A DNA stretch of 29,813 nucleotides from Pseudomonadota bacterium. GTDB taxonomy: Bacteria; Pseudomonadota; Gammaproteobacteria; Burkholderiales; Burkholderiaceae_F. The translations under genes were made by a program, and so were the position numbers. Location of the stretch: contig JAEZVV010000082.1 in the NCBI GenBank assembly GCA_023443095.1, positions 1 to 29,813 of the forward strand, given 5' to 3'. The notes under the pieces were generated by a model. It was not told the origin of the DNA, made no database searches, and saw only the letters and a list, made by a program, of their open reading frames with translations. Below, in pieces: positions 17,000-25,366 of this stretch (positions within the stretch are counted from its first letter, which is position 1; every line of letters starts with the position of its first letter).

Positions 17000-19423
17000 T
17001 TATTCGACGATCACGACCTCCACCCGGCGCGCGGCGTCGGGGTTGCCGCTGCCTTGCGTCTGCTGCGGCTTGGCCAGCACGATCCGGCCTTCGTCCAGGC
17101 CCGCAGCCTTGAGCGCGCCGGCGACGGCGATCGCACGCTGCTTGGCAAGTTCCTGGTTCATCGCCAGATCGCCGCTGGCGTCGTGAAAGCCCGAGATCGA
17201 CAGCTTGGCACCCGACTTGGCCGCGGCAGCCTCGAGCGCAGGCTTGATCCGCTCGAGATGATCGATCGGCAGCATCGCCGAACCGGTCTCGAAGTTGATC
17301 ACTGCCACCGGTACCGGCACGGCCACCACCGCCACCGGGGCGCCGTGGTTGGCGGCGACCGGAGTGCCCTGGCCCATCGGCAGGATCGGAACGATCAGCA
17401 GGGCAACGATGTTGATGATCTTGATCAGCGGGTTGACGGCCGGGCCAGCGGTGTCCTTGTAGGGATCGCCCACGGTGTCGCCAGTGACGGCGGCCTTGTG
17501 CGCTTCCGAACCCTTGCCGCCGTGATGGCCGTCTTCGATGTATTTCTTGGCGTTGTCCCAGGCGCCGCCGCCGGTGGTCATCGAGATCGCGACGAACAGG
17601 CCGGTGACGATGGTTCCCATCAACACGCCGCCCAGGGCCTGCGGTCCAAGCAGGAAGCCGACCGCGATCGGGACGATCACGGGCAGCAGCGAGGGCACGA
17701 TCATTTCCTTGATCGCCGCGCTCGTCAGCATGTCGACCGCCTTGCTGTAGTCGGGCTTGCCCGTGCCTTCCATGATGCCGGGGATCTCTTTGAACTGGCG
17801 GCGCACTTCGACCACCACCGAGCCCGCGGCCCGGCCTACCGCTTCCATCGCCATCGCGCCGAAGAGGTAGGGGATCAGGCCGCCGATGAAGAGGCCGACG
17901 ATCACGTTGGGGTTGGACAGGTCGAACACGAACTTGAGACCTTGGGCGGCTTCAAGCGCGTGGGTGTAGTCGGCAAACAGCACCAGCGCGGCCAGGCCGG
18001 CCGAGCCGATGGCGTAACCCTTGGTGACCGCCTTGGTGGTGTTGCCCACAGCGTCGAGCGGGTCGGTGACGGCGCGCACCGAGTCCGGCAGCTCGCTCAT
18101 CTCGGCAATGCCGCCGGCGTTGTCGGTGATCGGGCCGTAAGCGTCGAGCGCGACGATGATGCCAGCCATGGTCAGCATCGAGGTGGCAGCCACCGCAATA
18201 CCGTAGAGGCCGCCGAGCTGGTACGAGACCAGGATCGCCACCACCACCGACAGGACCGGCCAGGCGGTCGAGCGCATCGACACGGCCAGGCCGGCGATGA
18301 TGTTGGTGCCGTGGCCGGTGGTCGAGGCCTGCGCCACGTCCTTGACCGGCTTGAACTCGGTACCCGTGTAGTACTCGGTGATCACCACCATCAGGCCGGT
18401 GAGCACCAGGCCGACGATGGCCGCGCCGTAGAGCTTCATCGCCGTGAGGCCGGCCGGCAGCGCGACGCCGCCGAAGATCCACTGGGTGACCGGGTAGAAG
18501 GCAATCAGGGCGATCACGCCGGCGACGATCAGGCCGCGGTAGAGCGCGCTCATGATCTTCTTGCCGGGGGTGTATTTGACGAAGCCCGCGCCGACGATCG
18601 AGGCGACGATCGATACCGCGCCCAGGGCCAGCGGGTACATCACCGCGGCCATGTCGGCCGCGCCCATCATCAGCGCACCCACCATCATGGTGGCGATCAG
18701 CGTCACCGCGTAGGTCTCGAACAGGTCGGCGGCCATGCCGGCGCAGTCGCCGACGTTGTCGCCGACGTTGTCGGCGATCACAGCCGGGTTGCGCGGGTCG
18801 TCTTCCGGAATGCCGGCTTCGACCTTGCCCACCAGGTCGGCACCGACGTCGGCGCCCTTGGTGAAGATGCCGCCGCCCAGACGGGCGAAGATCGAGATCA
18901 GCGAGGAGCCGAAGGCCAGGCCAATCAGCGGCTTGATCGTCGAGTAGAGCGTCGCGTCAGCGGGAGCCAGCTTGAAGAGCAGCGCCATGTAGCCGGCCAC
19001 GCCGAGCAGGCCCAGGCCCACCACCAGCATGCCGGTGATGGCGCCGCCGCGGAAAGCGACTGCGAGCGCTTCGTTGATGCCCTTGGAGGCGGCCTGGGCG
19101 GTGCGGACGTTGGCTTTGACCGACACGTTCATGCCGATGAAGCCCGAGGCGCCGGAGAGGATTGCGCCGATCGCGAAACCGATGGCCGTCGGCCAGCCCA
19201 GCGCCGGGATCAGGCCGATCACCAGGAACAAGACCACGCCGACGATGGCGATGGTGCGGTACTGGCGGCTGAGGTAGGCCTGCGCGCCCTGCTGAATGGC
19301 GGCGGAGATTTCCTGCATGCGAGCATTGCCCGGATCCTGTTTCAGGATCCAGCTGCGGGACATCCAGCCGTAAATCACGGCCAGAGCTCCTGCGGCAATC
19401 GCAAACCACAAGGGTGTGGACAT
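17000..19423 (-). CDS. hppA: K+-independent H+-pumping pyrophosphatase with C-terminal OmpA-like domain
   Basis: AGGAGGA precedes the ATG at 19423; the product has 807 residues. Residues 1 to about 690 are a complete membrane pyrophosphatase, with the motifs GGGIFTKGADVGADLVGKVE, DNVGDNVGDCAGMAADLFE, DAYGPITDNAGGIAE and TGDTVGDPYKDTAGPAVNPLIK. The potassium determinant is GNTTKAVTKG: Lys464 in place of Ala marks the K+-independent, H+-pumping subfamily (as in Rhodospirillum rubrum). After the last helix (IINIVALLIVPIL) and a linker, residues 705-807 form an OmpA-like domain: VINFETGSAMLP, SISGFHDASGD (Asp748), NQELAKQRAIAV (Arg763) and a terminal ARRVEVVIVE. Both peptidoglycan-contact residues are kept. 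Pyrophosphatase C-termini face away from the cytoplasm, so the domain could bind the cell wall. The pump couples PPi hydrolysis to proton export. Confidence 0.95.
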   Translation of the reverse strand: MSTPLWFAIAAGALAVIYGWMSRSWILKQDPGNARMQEISAAIQQGAQAYLSRQYRTIAIVGVVLFLVIGLIPALGWPTAIGFAIGAILSGASGFIGMNVSVKANVRTAQAASKGINEALAVAFRGGAITGMLVVGLGLLGVAGYMALLFKLAPADATLYSTIKPLIGLAFGSSLISIFARLGGGIFTKGADVGADLVGKVEAGIPEDDPRNPAVIADNVGDNVGDCAGMAADLFETYAVTLIATMMVGALMMGAADMAAVMYPLALGAVSIVASIVGAGFVKYTPGKKIMSALYRGLIVAGVIALIAFYPVTQWIFGGVALPAGLTAMKLYGAAIVGLVLTGLMVVITEYYTGTEFKPVKDVAQASTTGHGTNIIAGLAVSMRSTAWPVLSVVVAILVSYQLGGLYGIAVAATSMLTMAGIIVALDAYGPITDNAGGIAEMSELPDSVRAVTDPLDAVGNTTKAVTKGYAIGSAGLAALVLFADYTHALEAAQGLKFVFDLSNPNVIVGLFIGGLIPYLFGAMAMEAVGRAAGSVVVEVRRQFKEIPGIMEGTGKPDYSKAVDMLTSAAIKEMIVPSLLPVIVPIAVGFLLGPQALGGVLMGTIVTGLFVAISMTTGGGAWDNAKKYIEDGHHGGKGSEAHKAAVTGDTVGDPYKDTAGPAVNPLIKIINIVALLIVPILPMGQGTPVAANHGAPVAVVAVPVPVAVINFETGSAMLPIDHLERIKPALEAAAAKSGAKLSISGFHDASGDLAMNQELAKQRAIAVAGALKAAGLDEGRIVLAKPQQTQGSGNPDAARRVEVVIVE

Positions 19424-19501
19424 CGGTTTTCCTCCTCTTCTCAGAGATTGGTTTTACTTGGATTGCTGAGATTCCGGCGGGCAGGCTGGTGCGCGGCCGC
19501 C

Positions 19502-19578
19502 AAAAAGAAAAGGGGCCGAGTGGCGGGCTTGCTGCTAAGACTGTCCTGTCCCTGCTTCATGCCCGCCGCTCGACCCCT
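19502..19578 (-). terminator. Rho-independent terminator of adk
   Basis: On the minus strand an 18-bp stem (arms 19561-19578 and 19511-19528, one mismatch and one G-U pair, 32-base loop) is followed by TTTCTTTTT. It lies 22 bases after the adk stop and upstream of hppA, which therefore needs its own promoter in 19424-19500. Confidence 0.75.
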
Positions 19579-19599
19579 GTCGCGCTGGAGTGTCCCGGC

Positions 19600-20256
19600 C
19601 TAGCTGGCCAGGGCCTCCAGGGCGCGGTTCTTGATTTCGTCGACCGCGCCCACACCGGAAATCTTCCGGTACTTGGGGGCGCCGGCGGCGCCGCTCGCGG
19701 CCCAGTCGCCGTAATAGCCGACCAGGGCGGCGGTCTGTGCGTGGTAGACCTCGAGGCGCTTGGTGACGACGGCCTCGGCGTCGTCGGCGCGCTGCACCAG
19801 CGGTTCGCCGGTCACGTCGTCGACGCTCGGGGTCTTGGGGGGATTGAACTTGAGGTGGTAGCTGCGGCCGCTGCCCGGGTGGGTGCGGCGGCCGCTCATG
19901 CGTTCGACGATGTCGGCATCGGGCACGGCGATTTCGAGCACGTAGTCGATCGTCACACCGGCGGCTTTCATCGCCTCGGCCTGCGGGATCGTGCGGGGGA
20001 AGCCGTCGAACAGGAAGCCGTTGGCGCAGTCGGGCTCCTTCAGGCGTTCCTTGACCAGGCCGATGATGATGTCGTCCGACACCAGCTGGCCGGCATCCAT
20101 CACGGCCTTGGCCGCCAAGCCCAGCGGGGTGCCGGCCTTGACGGCGGCGCGCAGCATGTCGCCGGTGGAGATCTGCGGAATGCCGTAGCGCTCCTTGATG
20201 AACGTAGCCTGCGTGCCTTTGCCGGCGCCCGGCGGTCCGAGAAGTATGAGTCGCAT
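19600..20256 (-). CDS. adk: Adenylate kinase
   Basis: The 218-residue protein is standard length for a long-form adenylate kinase. It has the P-loop GPPGAGKGTQ (7-16), the AMP-site segment ISTGDMLR, the FDGFPRT motif and a LID (about 120-160) beginning GRRTHPGSGRSYH. The LID has no zinc cysteines, as in other Gram-negatives. I chose the ATG at 20256 because it opens on MRLILLGPPGAG and is preceded by AGGGAG; an upstream in-frame codon would add an unrelated leader. It catalyses ATP + AMP to 2 ADP in the cytoplasm. Confidence 0.97.
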   Translation of the reverse strand: MRLILLGPPGAGKGTQATFIKERYGIPQISTGDMLRAAVKAGTPLGLAAKAVMDAGQLVSDDIIIGLVKERLKEPDCANGFLFDGFPRTIPQAEAMKAAGVTIDYVLEIAVPDADIVERMSGRRTHPGSGRSYHLKFNPPKTPSVDDVTGEPLVQRADDAEAVVTKRLEVYHAQTAALVGYYGDWAASGAAGAPKYRKISGVGAVDEIKNRALEALAS

Positions 20257-20482
20257 TCCGGAAGTGCTCCCTGAAGTCTGTACCAATGTCTGTGTGGGCC
20301 CGGCTGCCGAGGCAGGTCCGGTACCGAGGGTGGACGGATTCTACCTACGATCCCCGCGCTAACGATGGCCGGTTTGCGGTCTCATTTGCGGGAAAACAAG
20401 CTGTGTGAGCAAGCGCGTCCCGAGTGTGGCGCACAAGTCAAACCGGCCGGCGGCGCCGGGAAAGGGACGGTTATGGAAGAAA

Positions 20483-22054
20483 TCAGTCGATCCTGATCCA
20501 TTCCCCCATCACCCAGTTGTCCGGACGGTGGACCGCGTTGACGTTGGCGCGCATCGCCCAGGGGATCACCTGGCGGTGCAGCGGCACATGGTGGATCTGC
20601 TCGTTGTGTTCGGCGAGCGCCTGCGTCACCAAAGACCGGCGTTTGACCGTGTCAGGTTCGACGGCGGCGGCGTCGATCAGGGCGTCGAGCTTGGGATTGA
20701 CGTAGCGGCCGTAGTTGAAGCCGCCCTTGCCGTTCTTGGCGTCGGGGCTGTGCAGTACCGGGTCGAGCGTGGTCTGGGCGTCGGTGATCGCGCCGCCCCA
20801 GCCCAGCATGTACATGCTGGTGTCGGCCTTCTCGAGCTTGGGGAAGTAGGTGGCGCGCGGCATCGCGTTCACCTTGGTAGTGATGCCGGCCTTGGCCATC
20901 ATCGCCGCTACCGCCAGGCAGATCTCCTCGTCGTTGATGTAGCGGTTGTTGGGGCAGTCCATCGTCACTTCGAAGCCGCTGGGGTAGCCCGCCTCGGCCA
21001 GCAGCTTCTTGGCCGCGGCCGGGTCGTAGGGACGGCGCTTTTCGATTTCGGTGCTCGAAGGCAGGGTCGAGGGGGTGATGCCACCGGTGGGCAGGGAGGC
21101 GTTGCGCATGGTCTTGGCCTTGAGCGCGTCGATGTCGATCGCCTGGTAGACCGCTTGCCGGACGCGTTTGTCCTTGAAAGGATTCCTGCCCTTGACGTTG
21201 GAATACAGGAGTTCGTCGCGCGCCTGGTCGAAACCGAAAAAGACGATCCGGTTCTCCTGGCCGTCGAGCACCTTGAGGTCCTTGTTGGCGCGCAGCCGCG
21301 CCAGGTCCTGCGGCGGCGGGTCAAGGATGAAGTCGACTCCGTTGGCTAACAGCGCCGCCACCCGCGTAGCGTCGGAGCTGATCGGGGAGTAGACGATTTC
21401 GTCGACGTTGCCTTCGAACTTTCCCCACCAGGCGGGGTTCTTCTTGAGCACGCTCTTGACGCCGGGCTCGCGGCTTACCAGGACGAAGGGGCCGGTGCCC
21501 ATCGCGTTGCGCGCCGCGTAGGTCTCTTCCTTGGCCTTGAAGTCGAGCGGTTTCTCGACCTTGTGCCGGGTCGCCCAGGCCTTGCTCATGATGAAGACGG
21601 TGGCGACGTGTTCGAGCATCACGGGGTTGGGTTTGTCCTGCACGAACTCGACCGTGAAGTCGTCGACCTTCCGGGGCTTGCCCGCCGCCAGCGAATACTG
21701 GCGGATCTGGCTGTTGGGGTGGGCGGCGCGCTCGAAGCTGAAGACCACGTCGTCGGCGGTGAACGGCGTGCCGTCATGGAACTTGACGCTCTGGCGCAGG
21801 GTCATGCGCCAGAGCGTCGGGCTCACCTGGGTCCAGCTGACCGCCAGGCCCGGGACGATCTTCATGTCCTTGTCGCGGGTGACCAGCGTGTCGTGAACCT
21901 GCTGGGCGAACAAGTTGGTCAGCAGTTCGTTCTGCGAATAGGGATCGGCGGTCTGGTAATCGCCCTGGGATGCCCAGCGGAAGGTCTTGGCCTCGAGCGG
22001 CGAGGCCAGGGCGAGGGCTGCGGCAAGCGTGGCGACTCCAGCGAGCTTGAACAT
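20483..22054 (-). CDS. ABC-transporter substrate-binding protein, family 5 (peptide/nickel type)
   Basis: The ATG at 22054 follows GGAGG and gives 523 residues; a GTG 12 bases upstream is possible but overlaps that site. The signal peptide ends near PLEAK (residue 24). The SBP_bac_5 hallmarks are TADPYSQNELLTNLFAQQV, LRQSVKFHDGTPFTADDVVFS, NPFKDKRVRQAVYQAID and the C-terminal HHVPLHRQ. The mature protein should bind an oligopeptide or similar ligand in the periplasm for an ABC importer. No permease or ATPase genes are adjacent, so it is an orphan here. It lies 52 bases past kdsB and 227 bases before adk. Ligand not inferable. Confidence 0.93.
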   Translation of the reverse strand: MFKLAGVATLAAALALASPLEAKTFRWASQGDYQTADPYSQNELLTNLFAQQVHDTLVTRDKDMKIVPGLAVSWTQVSPTLWRMTLRQSVKFHDGTPFTADDVVFSFERAAHPNSQIRQYSLAAGKPRKVDDFTVEFVQDKPNPVMLEHVATVFIMSKAWATRHKVEKPLDFKAKEETYAARNAMGTGPFVLVSREPGVKSVLKKNPAWWGKFEGNVDEIVYSPISSDATRVAALLANGVDFILDPPPQDLARLRANKDLKVLDGQENRIVFFGFDQARDELLYSNVKGRNPFKDKRVRQAVYQAIDIDALKAKTMRNASLPTGGITPSTLPSSTEIEKRRPYDPAAAKKLLAEAGYPSGFEVTMDCPNNRYINDEEICLAVAAMMAKAGITTKVNAMPRATYFPKLEKADTSMYMLGWGGAITDAQTTLDPVLHSPDAKNGKGGFNYGRYVNPKLDALIDAAAVEPDTVKRRSLVTQALAEHNEQIHHVPLHRQVIPWAMRANVNAVHRPDNWVMGEWIRID

Positions 22055-22105
22055 CGGTTCCTCCACGGGTTAATCCCGGTGCGGAGGAATCTAGCAATCG
22101 GGCTG

Positions 22106-22864
22106 TCAGGCGGAAAGCAGCGAACGCACCCGCTCGAGGTCTTCTGTTGTATCGACGCCCGCCGGCAAGGCGCCGGGCAGCTGCATCACCGCGATATGAA
22201 AGCCGTGCCAGAGCGCGCGCAGCTGTTCGAGGCTTTCGGCTTCTTCGATCGGCGCCCGCGCCAGGCGCGGGAACTGGCGCAGGAAGGCGGCGCGGTAGGC
22301 ATAGAGACCGACGTGACGTAGGGCGCCGAGCGCGGGCGGCAGGGTCTCGCGCGACGCGGCAAAGGCGTCGCGCGCCCACGGGATCGGGGCGCGAGAGAAA
22401 TAGAGCGCGCGGCCGCCCGCGTCGGTCACCACCTTGACCACGTTCGGGTTGAAGAACTCGGCGGCATCGTCAATGGCGTGGGCGGCGGTGGCGATGCTGC
22501 AGTCGGGGCGGGCGGCGAGCAGGTCGGCCACTTCGCCGACGACGGCAGGAGGAATCAGCGGTTCGTCGCCCTGGACGTTGACGACGATCGCCTCGTCGGC
22601 CAGGCCCAGGATCTGCGCCGCTTCGGCCAGGCGATCGGTGCCGGTGGGATGCTCGGGCGAGGTGAGGATGGCTTCGACCCCGTGGGCGAGACAGGCGCGG
22701 CGAATCTCCTCGCTGTCGGTGGCGACCACGACGCGGCCGGCACCGGCTTCGCGCGCGCGATCGGCCACGTGTACCACCATCGGCCGGCCGGCGATGTCGG
22801 CGAGCGGTTTGCGCGGCAGCCGGGTCGAGGCCAGGCGGGCTGGAACGACGGCGATAAAACTCAC
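22106..22864 (-). CDS. kdsB: 3-deoxy-manno-octulosonate cytidylyltransferase
   Basis: The 252-residue protein has the CMP-Kdo synthetase N-terminal motif VVPARLASTRLPRKPL (6-21), ATDSEEI, the LTSPEHPTGTDRLAEA segment and NVQGDEPLIPP. It activates Kdo with CTP for lipopolysaccharide inner-core synthesis in the cytoplasm. The start is GTG at 22864, four bases after the trm112 stop, so the two are translationally linked. The next gene upstream after trm112 is lpxK, another lipid A pathway gene. Confidence 0.96.
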   Translation of the reverse strand: MSFIAVVPARLASTRLPRKPLADIAGRPMVVHVADRAREAGAGRVVVATDSEEIRRACLAHGVEAILTSPEHPTGTDRLAEAAQILGLADEAIVVNVQGDEPLIPPAVVGEVADLLAARPDCSIATAAHAIDDAAEFFNPNVVKVVTDAGGRALYFSRAPIPWARDAFAASRETLPPALGALRHVGLYAYRAAFLRQFPRLARAPIEEAESLEQLRALWHGFHIAVMQLPGALPAGVDTTEDLERVRSLLSA

Positions 22865-22868
22865 AGAA

Positions 22869-23051
22869 TCACTCGCTGACGGGGTCGAGGCGGCGCGCTT
22901 CGGACTCGAGCATCACGGGAATGCCGTCTCGCACCGGGAAAGCCAGGCGGTCGGCCTGGCACACGAACTCCTGCTCGGTCTTCTTCCATTCGAGCGGGCC
23001 CTTGCAGATCGGGCAGACAAGCAGGTCAATCAGACGGGAATCCACGCGCAC
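22869..23051 (-). CDS. Trm112-family small zinc-type protein (YcaR-like)
   Basis: The 60-residue protein has the family layout: LLVCPICKGPL with two Cys, a third Cys in EFVCQADRLAFPVRDGIPVML, and a charged C-terminus. Its start (GTG at 23051, preceded by AAGGAGA) lies inside the 3' end of lpxK with a 26-base overlap. Between lpxK and kdsB this is the usual position of ycaR. Trm112 proteins activate methyltransferases; the bacterial homologue's role is not well defined. Confidence 0.93.
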   Translation of the reverse strand: MRVDSRLIDLLVCPICKGPLEWKKTEQEFVCQADRLAFPVRDGIPVMLESEARRLDPVSE

Positions 23052-24069
23052 TCTCCTTGATGCGTTGGGCCACGAGCTCGACGAGGCGTTCGTCGAGCGT
23101 GAGTTCGAGGTTCACGACCATCACGCGGGGGTCGCGGGTGATCTCAGGCCGAGTCGCGCATTTTACGGCGTCCTTCTCGGTGATCAGGATCAGGTCGGTC
23201 GCAAGCTCGGCGAAAGGGTTGGTGGCAAAGTCGAAGTGATCGGGCAGCGGCAGCTCGGTAAAGCGCAGGTCGTGGCCGCGCAGCATGGCAAAAAATCGAT
23301 CGGGCGCGCCGATACCGGCGGCCGCCAGCAGGCGCAAACCGTCGCTCCGCTGGCGCCGTGCGAGTTCGGCCAAGCTCAGGGCCGGGCCGCCGGCGAGCGG
23401 GCGGGCAGGGCCGAGCTGGCTGGTGGCGGCAAACCGCGGCGCCTTGCTGGTGAGGCTGTCTCGGCTGCCGTTGAGGACGATGGCGTCGACGCGGTCGAGC
23501 CTCGAGGGCGGCTCGCGCAGCGGGCCGGCGGGCAGGACCCAGCCGTTGCCCAGCCCGCGCGAGCCGATCACGGCCAGTTCGATGTCGCGCGCCAGAGCCA
23601 GGTGTTGCAGGCCGTCGTCGGCGATCAGGACGTCGCACTCCGGGTGGGCAGCCAGCAGCGCCCGGCCGGCCGCGGTCCGGGCGCGGGCCACGGCGACCGG
23701 AACCCCGGTACTGCGGGCAATCAGCAGGGGCTCGTCGCCGACTTCGAGCGCGGAGCTGGTGGTCGTGACCAGTTCCGGTGCCGCCTCGCGCCGGCCCCAG
23801 CCGCGGGAAATCACGCCGGGTCGGAAGCCGCGCGCCACCAGTTCACGCACCAGAGCGATCGTCACCGGGGTCTTGCCGGTGCCGCCGAGGTAGATGTTGC
23901 CGACTACCAGCACCGGTACCGGCAGCCGCTCGGGGCTGGAGTGCCGGTGACGCGAGAGCCGCCATGACACGACAGCCAGGAACAGCAGCGCCAGCGGCGC
24001 CAGCAGCCAGGCCAGCAGACCGCGCCGGGCCCACTGGCGATGGAGCCAGGCTTCGAGCCCGGCGCGCAT
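23026..24069 (-). CDS. lpxK: Tetraacyldisaccharide 4'-kinase
   Basis: The 347-residue protein has the LpxK P-loop VGNIYLGGTGKTP (about 56-68), then VISRGWGRR and DEPLLIAR. The DDGLQHLALARD motif carries the catalytic acid pair. An N-terminal hydrophobic helix (about 17-38) anchors it to the inner membrane, as usual. It phosphorylates the lipid A disaccharide precursor at the 4' position. Its ATG directly abuts the exbD stop (TAGATG) and its 3' end overlaps trm112, so it sits in a tight operon. Confidence 0.96.
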   Translation of the reverse strand: MRAGLEAWLHRQWARRGLLAWLLAPLALLFLAVVSWRLSRHRHSSPERLPVPVLVVGNIYLGGTGKTPVTIALVRELVARGFRPGVISRGWGRREAAPELVTTTSSALEVGDEPLLIARSTGVPVAVARARTAAGRALLAAHPECDVLIADDGLQHLALARDIELAVIGSRGLGNGWVLPAGPLREPPSRLDRVDAIVLNGSRDSLTSKAPRFAATSQLGPARPLAGGPALSLAELARRQRSDGLRLLAAAGIGAPDRFFAMLRGHDLRFTELPLPDHFDFATNPFAELATDLILITEKDAVKCATRPEITRDPRVMVVNLELTLDERLVELVAQRIKESARGFPSD

Positions 24070-24495
24070 CTACTTGGCGGCGCCAGCGGCGCGTTGGGTG
24101 GCGAAGCTGATGCGCACGATGCCGGCCAGCCGTGCCGCTTCCATCGCGCTGATGACCGCCTGGTGCGGCGCCTGGGCGTCGGCGTTGATGATGATCACGG
24201 TGTCGTCGCGGCCGCGTGCGGCGGCTTTCAAGGCTTCGGCCAGGCCGCGCATCTCGCTTGTCGGCAGGAGCTTTTTCTCGAGCGCGTAACGGCCGTCGGC
24301 GGTGATGGCGATGTTGATCTCGCGCGGCCGCTCGGTCGGCTGGGTGGCGTCGGCGTTGGGCAGCGTGATCTGCAGCTCGGCGTAACGCGAATACGTGGTC
24401 GAGATCGAGAGGAAGATCAGGACGATCAGGAGCACGTCGATCAGCGGGATCAGGTTGACCTCGGGCTCCTCGTCTGCGGGGCGACGGAATCGCAT
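24070..24495 (-). CDS. exbD: ExbD/TolR-family biopolymer transport protein
   Basis: The 141-residue protein has a short cytoplasmic N-terminus, one membrane helix (LIPLIDVLLIVLIFLSIS, about 15-32) with the conserved ion-pathway Asp20, and a periplasmic domain with the NADAQAPHQAVISAMEAA pattern. With ExbB it forms a proton-driven motor that energises TonB-type outer-membrane transport. No tonB is in the window. It starts 1 base after the exbB stop. TolR is the alternative; the position before lpxK favours the Betaproteobacterial exbD. Confidence 0.92.
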   Translation of the reverse strand: MRFRRPADEEPEVNLIPLIDVLLIVLIFLSISTTYSRYAELQITLPNADATQPTERPREINIAITADGRYALEKKLLPTSEMRGLAEALKAAARGRDDTVIIINADAQAPHQAVISAMEAARLAGIVRISFATQRAAGAAK

Positions 24496-24496
24496 C

Positions 24497-25099
24497 TCAG
24501 CTGCGACCGGCGTAGACGGTTTCGACCAGGCGCTGCGACTGATCTTCGATCTCGACCAGGTAATCGTCGACCAGACGGCGGAAGTAGCGGTGCGACAACA
24601 CCGAGGGCACGGCCACGATGATGCCGAACGCGGTGCAATAAAGCGCGATCGAAATGCCGTGCGCCAGCTGCGCGGGGTCGGAGCCGCCTTGCTGCGAGGC
24701 GAAGATCTCGATCATGCCGACTACGGTGCCGAGCAGACCGAGCAGCGGGGCGATCGAGCCGATCGAGCCGAGCAGGGTCAGGTAGCGCGAGAGCTGGTTG
24801 GCGACCAGGCTGCCGGCGGTTTCGGCCTGCTGGACTGCCTGGGCGCGGGTTGCCGGCGCGCCGCGCAGGGCGGCCGAGAGCACCCGGCCCAGGGCTGAAT
24901 TCGCTTCGAGCTTGTCGACCACTTCGGGCGTGACCTGCTGGCGGTTGACCAGGGCGAGCACGTCGGGCAAGAGGCCGGTGGGTAAGATCCGGACGCGCCG
25001 GAGAGCGGCGGAGCGCTCGATGATGAGGGCGAGGGCGACGACGGAGGCGATGATCAGCGGCCAGATCGGCCAGCCGATGGCAAAAACGATGGCTAACAA
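24497..25099 (-). CDS. exbB: MotA/TolQ/ExbB proton channel family protein
   Basis: The 200-residue protein has three membrane segments: about 5-28 (PIWPLIIASVVALALIIE), about 110-135 (APLLGLLGTVVGMIEIF, the family signature) and about 150-175 (ALYCTAFGIIVAVPSVL). A cytoplasmic loop lies between the first two. The start appears to be TTG at 25099: AAGGA lies eight bases upstream and no ATG or GTG opens the frame nearby. A rare start codon may lower expression. It leads the exbB-exbD-lpxK-trm112-kdsB operon and is divergent from xseA. Confidence 0.92.
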   Translation of the reverse strand: MLAIVFAIGWPIWPLIIASVVALALIIERSAALRRVRILPTGLLPDVLALVNRQQVTPEVVDKLEANSALGRVLSAALRGAPATRAQAVQQAETAGSLVANQLSRYLTLLGSIGSIAPLLGLLGTVVGMIEIFASQQGGSDPAQLAHGISIALYCTAFGIIVAVPSVLSHRYFRRLVDDYLVEIEDQSQRLVETVYAGRS

Positions 25100-25157
25100 C
25101 TCGGTATTCCTTCAGCTTGAGGCCGGCACTTTACGGTGCCGGGGAGTGGCCCCGCAA

Positions 25158-25180
25158 GTTTCCACAGATGCTGTGGATAA
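25158..25180. promoter_or_regulatory. Perfect DnaA-box sequence within an inverted repeat
   Basis: TGTGGATAA at 25172-25180 is the exact reverse complement of the DnaA box TTATCCACA. A weaker inverted half (GTTTCCACA, 25158-25166, 7 of 9 bases) faces it, so TCCACAG-ATG-CTGTGGA (25161-25177) is a perfect 7-bp inverted repeat. It lies in the exbB/xseA gap, where it could serve DnaA binding or regulation. Confidence 0.45.
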
Positions 25181-25366
25181 GTATGTGCAGAACCTTGTGT
25201 CGATGGCCATAACTGCTTGTTGTGATTGAGTTTATGCAGTCTGCTCAGATGCTAGGCATGTAGATGAATCTCTTTTAAATCAAATGCTTACGATCAAATT
25301 ATCGCATTTCAGACGGGCTTTGGGCTGGCAGGCCTTGCCGTCATTGGGTTTGTGGACAGTTGCTCT
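25181..25366. promoter_or_regulatory. AT-rich leader between exbB and xseA
   Basis: This is the most AT-rich stretch of the window, including CTCTTTTAAATCAAATG and GATCAAATTATCG. A bulged inverted repeat occupies about 25281-25309 (AAATGC, CGAT / ATCG, CATTT). It likely contains the divergent promoters of exbB and xseA. I cannot assign -35/-10 pairs with confidence, and I see no small gene. Confidence 0.4.

Noticed and set aside
16850..19603. 917-codon plus-strand open frame opposite hppA
   Set aside because: It is antisense to a complete, motif-rich pyrophosphatase; the His/Asp/Arg/Gly-rich translation is the usual mirror of GC-rich codon use.
25100..25366. Replication origin
   Set aside because: Only one perfect DnaA box and one weak partner, and no dnaA, dnaN or parAB nearby.
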